DNA of 64,000 nucleotides from Rhabditoides inermis (taxonomy: Eukaryota > Nematoda > Chromadorea > Rhabditida > Rhabditidae), in NCBI GenBank assembly GCA_963966185.1, contig CAWZYM010000290.1:62001-126000 (forward strand), in the 5' to 3' direction. A program made the translations under genes and the position numbers. Positions 60,166 through 64,000 of the stretch are shown piece by piece (the first letter of the stretch is position 1; every line of letters starts with the position of its first letter). The notes under the pieces were generated by a model that ran no database searches, was not told the DNA's origin, and saw only the letters and a list, made by a program, of their open reading frames with translations.

Positions 60166-60904
60166 ACGAGTACTATCGCAACATAAGTTTATACCACAAC
60201 AACTATGCGAATTACGTCACAACTACATTGCATCTAAAGATATGCAAACATATTAATCTCCTCCACTGTGGCGCCGCCTCCCGCTCGCCGCTCCCAGCTG
60301 ATCGCCGTCTCGCTGTGCGCCGTGCCAGCATCGCGCCTGACGCCATCGGAGCGCCGTGCGTCTGGAAGATTCCCGGATGAGTCTACTTAAACTTAAGGTA
60401 CGCGAGTCAATCCCACCTCATTCTGTTTATTTCTCCCGCCGGCGTGCGGTCGACCCTCTTCCTTACAGAGTCCTGTATTCCTGAAATTGTTGAATTGTCT
60501 TCCGATTGATTTCCATTGACTGTAGTCTATCATTGTTGTCCCCGGCTACGGTCAATTGTTGTTTCGTCTTTGCTAGTGTCTAGCTCATTTCCTATATTGC
60601 CGTTCTCCATCTATTGCGTCATCATCGTAATTGTACGCTAATTACTGTAGTAACTTATTGTATTGTTGTTTCCATCATTTGGTTGCTATCAATTGCGTTG
60701 TTCTAATAAAACAACTATACCACCACGAGTGAGAACCACCACTGGCCTCCTAACAAGAGAGCACATAACAATCCCGCATCACTGATTGCCAATCAGTGAT
60801 TAAACACAATCCGACGGAATCCACTCAGCCCAAGTTACCATTTTTCGGGCGTGTTTGAGAGTGTGAATCGAGTATCAATTACCCTACACTGAAAATCCTT
60901 TAAG
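60166..60904. other. Intergenic or upstream-intron stretch
   Basis: A GC-rich patch at 60268-60400 has an open frame (LIAVSLCAVPASRLTPSERR) that could be a distant exon of the gene ending at 61091. The rest is T-rich. Confidence 0.3.
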
Positions 60905-61091
60905 CTGGGAGTGATCACCGTGCGAGTCCTCTCTCCGGATGACTACGACAGGGAGAAGATCATGTGGGGTGAGAAGAGGGAGAAGAAGGAGACGGGAGAG
61001 GAGAAGAGGGAGAGAGTGAGAGGAAAATGAAAGGAAAACTTAGACTTTCTTTTCAGATCTGCGTTGTGAGGAACTGATTTTGAGGTCGTAG
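60905..61091 (+). CDS. Last two exons of an unrecognised gene
   Basis: Exon 60905-60968 (after TTTAAG) encodes LGVITVRVLSPDDYDREKIM and W, and joins over an 88-nt GA-rich intron in phase to 61057-61091, D-LRCEELILRS, TAG 61089-61091. AATAAA at 61211-61216 supports a 3' end here. Codon use and phase are gene-like, but 31 residues are too few for a family call. The 5' exons were not found. Confidence 0.5.
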
Positions 61092-61216
61092 TGGATGACT
61101 ATGGGAGAATAATTGATTAGAATGTTTGTCAAGTGTTAAATATTGTATTAAAATGAATGCGGTAGTTGCATGGTGTTTTCTAAATAGAAGTTTTGATTTT
61201 TTGTTGATGAAATAAA

Positions 61217-61902
61217 AATATTGATCACAAATAAAAAAAATGAAGATCAAATATCTGTAGAATAAACGTTTTCATACCATAATTCTAATCGAAGCTAGAA
61301 CGAATCGCTTCTTCGGTTGCCACGTGATTGTCCAGTTTTGCGTGCTGGTGGTCCTTATTCGGCACGATGTTTCCTGGCCGCTTCATAAGGGGTAGCGGAC
61401 TCCGTGTACTGTGTGCAGGAATTAGTGTTACTGTATATCTCCTACCTATAGTATATCGTACCTGTATCCGGGAAAAGTGCGGAGTAAGTGATGCGAGGCG
61501 ACGTCATTATTATGTAAACAGTTCTTGACGCTGTAGGAGTGTGTGGTTTCGGCCATTACCTTTCATAAGATGAGGGTGGGGCCGCAACAGTACCATCCGA
61601 TACACTATTTAGGAATACGGTACCTAATACGTTAGCAAGAGGGAGAGAAAAGAGAGAGAGAAAAGGGGAGGAGGAAAGAGAAGGGTTGGAGGAGGAAGAA
61701 ATACTCATGACCGAATGCGGAACAAATACAAAACGATGCCACCGCCGGCAGTCGCATCCGATGACGTTCTATCTTGTTGCTCATGGGAAATGAGGGGTGA
61801 AATCACATCGATGGGTTGAATTGTGGGAAGAGAGAGAGGGAGAGAGAGGGGAGAGAGAGAGAGAGAGAGAGGAGAGAGTTTTCAGGTGGAGTTGCAGCCA
61901 TC

Positions 61903-61937
<35 letters not shown>

Positions 61938-62223
61938 GCTATAGCGCGAAAAACAAGAGAGACAGACGGTTATGACACCGTACTTTGAACTGCAAGCGAG
62001 GTAGATCGAAAACTATCGCTCTGGCGCAGGCTATATACGCGTATGCCTCTCTTATCCCATTCACACGTTTTTATCGAACGCACTTATTATTTCAAACAGT
62101 TTATAAAACGATAAGACATGTAAGTTTAATACAACGCGAGACATAAAAAGGGCTGTGGGCGATAGCATCATATATGTGGGGCAACACTCGTATCCCTCAC
62201 TCCTCACTCACTCACACACTTTC
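61217..62223. other. Intergenic stretch with simple repeats
   Basis: GA-rich runs at 61640-61690 and 61826-61880 and (TA)n at 61903-61936. No supported gene. The end is the 3' flank of kinase 3. Confidence 0.5.
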
Positions 62224-64000
62224 TACTCGTTTTTCTTCTCCGGTGATGCGCTGCCAGTGGATCCACGGGTCTGCCCGGTGCCGCGCCGTTCCGATGCTTC
62301 CTCATCGTCCTTGAATTCGGGTCCCTAAAAGATACTGTACTCGCAATCTCCAGCGGTACTGTACCTCGTAGGGCGCGTTCGGATCCCAGTCGGGCGCCGA
62401 ATCAGTGGGCAGTCGCGCGTCGCGGTAGACCGAGCGCAGATTATGCGCCATGAAAGAGTAGTCGGGCACACTCTCGTACTTCAGCTCGGTGACATATCTG
62501 CAACAGTGGTTGACGGATTGTCGCGCGCGCGCCGGTGATTACTTGAACAGTCGGCCAAACTGCGGCGGCAGAGCGACCAGCCAGGTTGACTTGAGCTCTC
62601 CGTACTTCACGTCCTCCTTCGAAGCGATGATCGCGTCAACGTCCTGGAAAAATATAGATATGGTGTTCGATAGGTACGGTATACGGTAGGTGCGGCATAC
62701 GGTAGGTGCGGCATACGGTAAGTAAGAAATGTTGGTACTGTATGTCTGTACGTTTCACAACGCTAATCAACGATATTCAATTCTCTCATTGCTCTGATAG
62801 CGCGCGGTCGCGTAAGTGATTGTGATTCTCCGGATTTTTAGGTGCGTACCCTGGACGCGCTCCACGGAAGCTCGCCCTTTTTTGCCTCGATCCCCATGTA
62901 CAGCCAGGATTCGAGATCGTCCTAAAAGCTACGATAATGAACAGTGAATTAGAGCCAGCGTGCCTTGCGCGCCTGCTCCTTGTGTAGCATGGACGATAGC
63001 GAGGCATATCTGAAAGTGCCTCGGAAGGCAGTCGTCTCCCTCTGCAGCCGGACTTCTCCGGAAGGCTTCCTAGACGAAGAATGCTTGGGAATAGAGCGGG
63101 AGGGACAGGAGGATGCGCTCGCTCACCTGTACTTCCTCGACAGCCCGAAGTCGAGGAGGTAGATGAGGTGGCGCTGCGCGGTTCCGGCGATGCCGACACA
63201 CACGTTGCCCGGCTTGACGTCACGGTGCAGGAAGCCGATCCTGTGCAGGTCGCGGAGCGCCGACAGCGTCTGCTCGGCGATCTGGACAACACGCTAGTAC
63301 AGTAGTCACTGTACAAACATACGGCATACTGTAGTAATAGTGTACTGTAGAACTAGTATACTGTAGTACAGTATACACCAGCTACAGTCAACCTCACCTG
63401 TAGAGTTGTCGTCATGGAGAAGCAGGCGGTCGGCAGCTTCATGCGCAACGACCACAGATTATCGCCCACCTGATTCGAGAGAGGTACTACAGCAACTAAT
63501 ACAGTAACTACAAATTTACCAGGCTCATAACGATGTAGTTGAACCTGTTCTTGATCGCACCCTTGGCGACGATGGAGAGAAAGTGCGGTGAAGATGTCGC
63601 TCGTTCCAGCACCTATCGTAGCAAGTATCATATATGTACAGTACACTCAAGCGTACCTTCGCCTCCTGGCCGAGGACCTTTTTCTTCGCAGACGCGCGTT
63701 CCGCCTTCATCGCGAATGACTTCCCGTCCTTCTTTATTACCTGCATAGAGTACGGTAAGTACAGTAACATACTACAGTATGTCCTACCTTGAACACGTCT
63801 CCGAAGGTTCCGTGTCCGATGCTGTCGATCACGGTGAATTCGCCGGACCTCGTGTGAACATGCTCTCCGATCTTGGGTCGCTCGTTCGTATCCTTATTTT
63901 CTTCCTTCTTTTTCTCCTTCTTTTCCTCCTCCTTCTGCTTCTTCTCTTTTACTTCCTTCTCATCTTTCTTTCCCTCCTTTTTCTCCTCTTTCCTCACTTC
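62224..64000 (-). CDS. TTBK-like casein kinase 1 family Ser/Thr kinase (copy 3, 5' end cut)
   Basis: Third kinase of the same type; its start lies beyond the window. It begins in a K/E-rich linker, then RPKIGEHVHTRSGEFTVIDS and IGHGTFGDVFKV (GxGxFG), VIKKDGKSFAMKAERASAKK (catalytic Lys), SLVGDNLWSLRMKLPTACFS, GFLHRDVKPGNVCVG (HRDVKPxN), YLLDFGLSRKY (DFG), FRGTFRYASL and KDDLESWLYMGIEAKKGELP. It ends RGSTGSASPEKKNE at the stop 62224-62226. All catalytic residues are intact. The linker and tail match copies 1 and 2 in kind, with more divergence. Confidence 0.9.

Overview
This is nuclear DNA from a eukaryote, almost certainly a free-living-type nematode. Genes are cut into short exons by short GT...AG introns. 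A member of the nematode-only Sre chemoreceptor family is present. Three expanded TTBK-like casein kinase 1 genes occur. The genes at 0.4-10.2 kb (2-oxoglutarate carrier, mitochondrial ribosomal protein L41, DJ-1) lie in the same neighbourhood and direction as I remember for Caenorhabditis elegans B0432.4/B0432.3/B0432.2 (misc-1, mrpl-41, djr-1.1), which suggests a conserved operon. GC-rich exons, many (GA)n and (TA)n introns and expanded kinases would fit a rhabditid or diplogastrid, but species cannot be fixed from this window.

Layout. 1-10.2 kb: misc-1 (3' part), mrpl-41 and djr-1.1, all on +. The djr-1.1 gene has one 4.9-kb intron that holds a broken beta-COP-like fragment, a tRNA-derived SINE-like sequence and a 1.8-kb foldback element. 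Base 1-256 is an exact second copy of the right end of that foldback plus djr-1.1 exon 5. 10.5-12.0 kb: Sre chemoreceptor (+). 12.0-14.0 kb: unrecognised secreted-type gene (-). 14.6-16.4 kb: transposon-like ORF with a half PHD-finger motif, between exons of a host-like gene. 16.6-18.5 kb: unrecognised acidic/basic protein with a fresh tandem exon duplication. 19.6-22.5 kb: multi-pass membrane protein (+). 22.7-35.75 kb: a 12.6-kb satellite of a ~184-bp unit with higher-order repeats of 8 units (1,469 bp) and 28 units (5,138 bp).

35.8-64 kb: three kinase genes on - (37.5-39.6, 50.5-52.6, 62.2->64 kb) alternate with + strand genes: a proline-rich fragment at 40.8-42.1 kb, a multi-pass membrane protein at 42.6-45.1 kb and an unrecognised gene at 45.4-47.7 kb. 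Two diverged satellite units followed by an ATCGAT minisatellite lie at 48.1-48.95 kb, mirroring the end of the big array. An unrecognised gene (-) lies at 56.2-57.7 kb, a candidate small secreted peptide (-) at 59.9-60.2 kb and the last two exons of a gene at 60.9-61.1 kb. Two further inverted-repeat elements sit at 54.9-56.0 and 57.7-58.4 kb.

Functionally, the first block is mitochondrial (metabolite carrier, mitoribosome) plus an oxidative-stress protein. The kinase block looks like a lineage-specific expansion whose copies share protein architecture and, for two of them, about 350 bp of upstream DNA. No computation was run: boundaries come from reading splice sites by eye, and family names from recognisable motifs.
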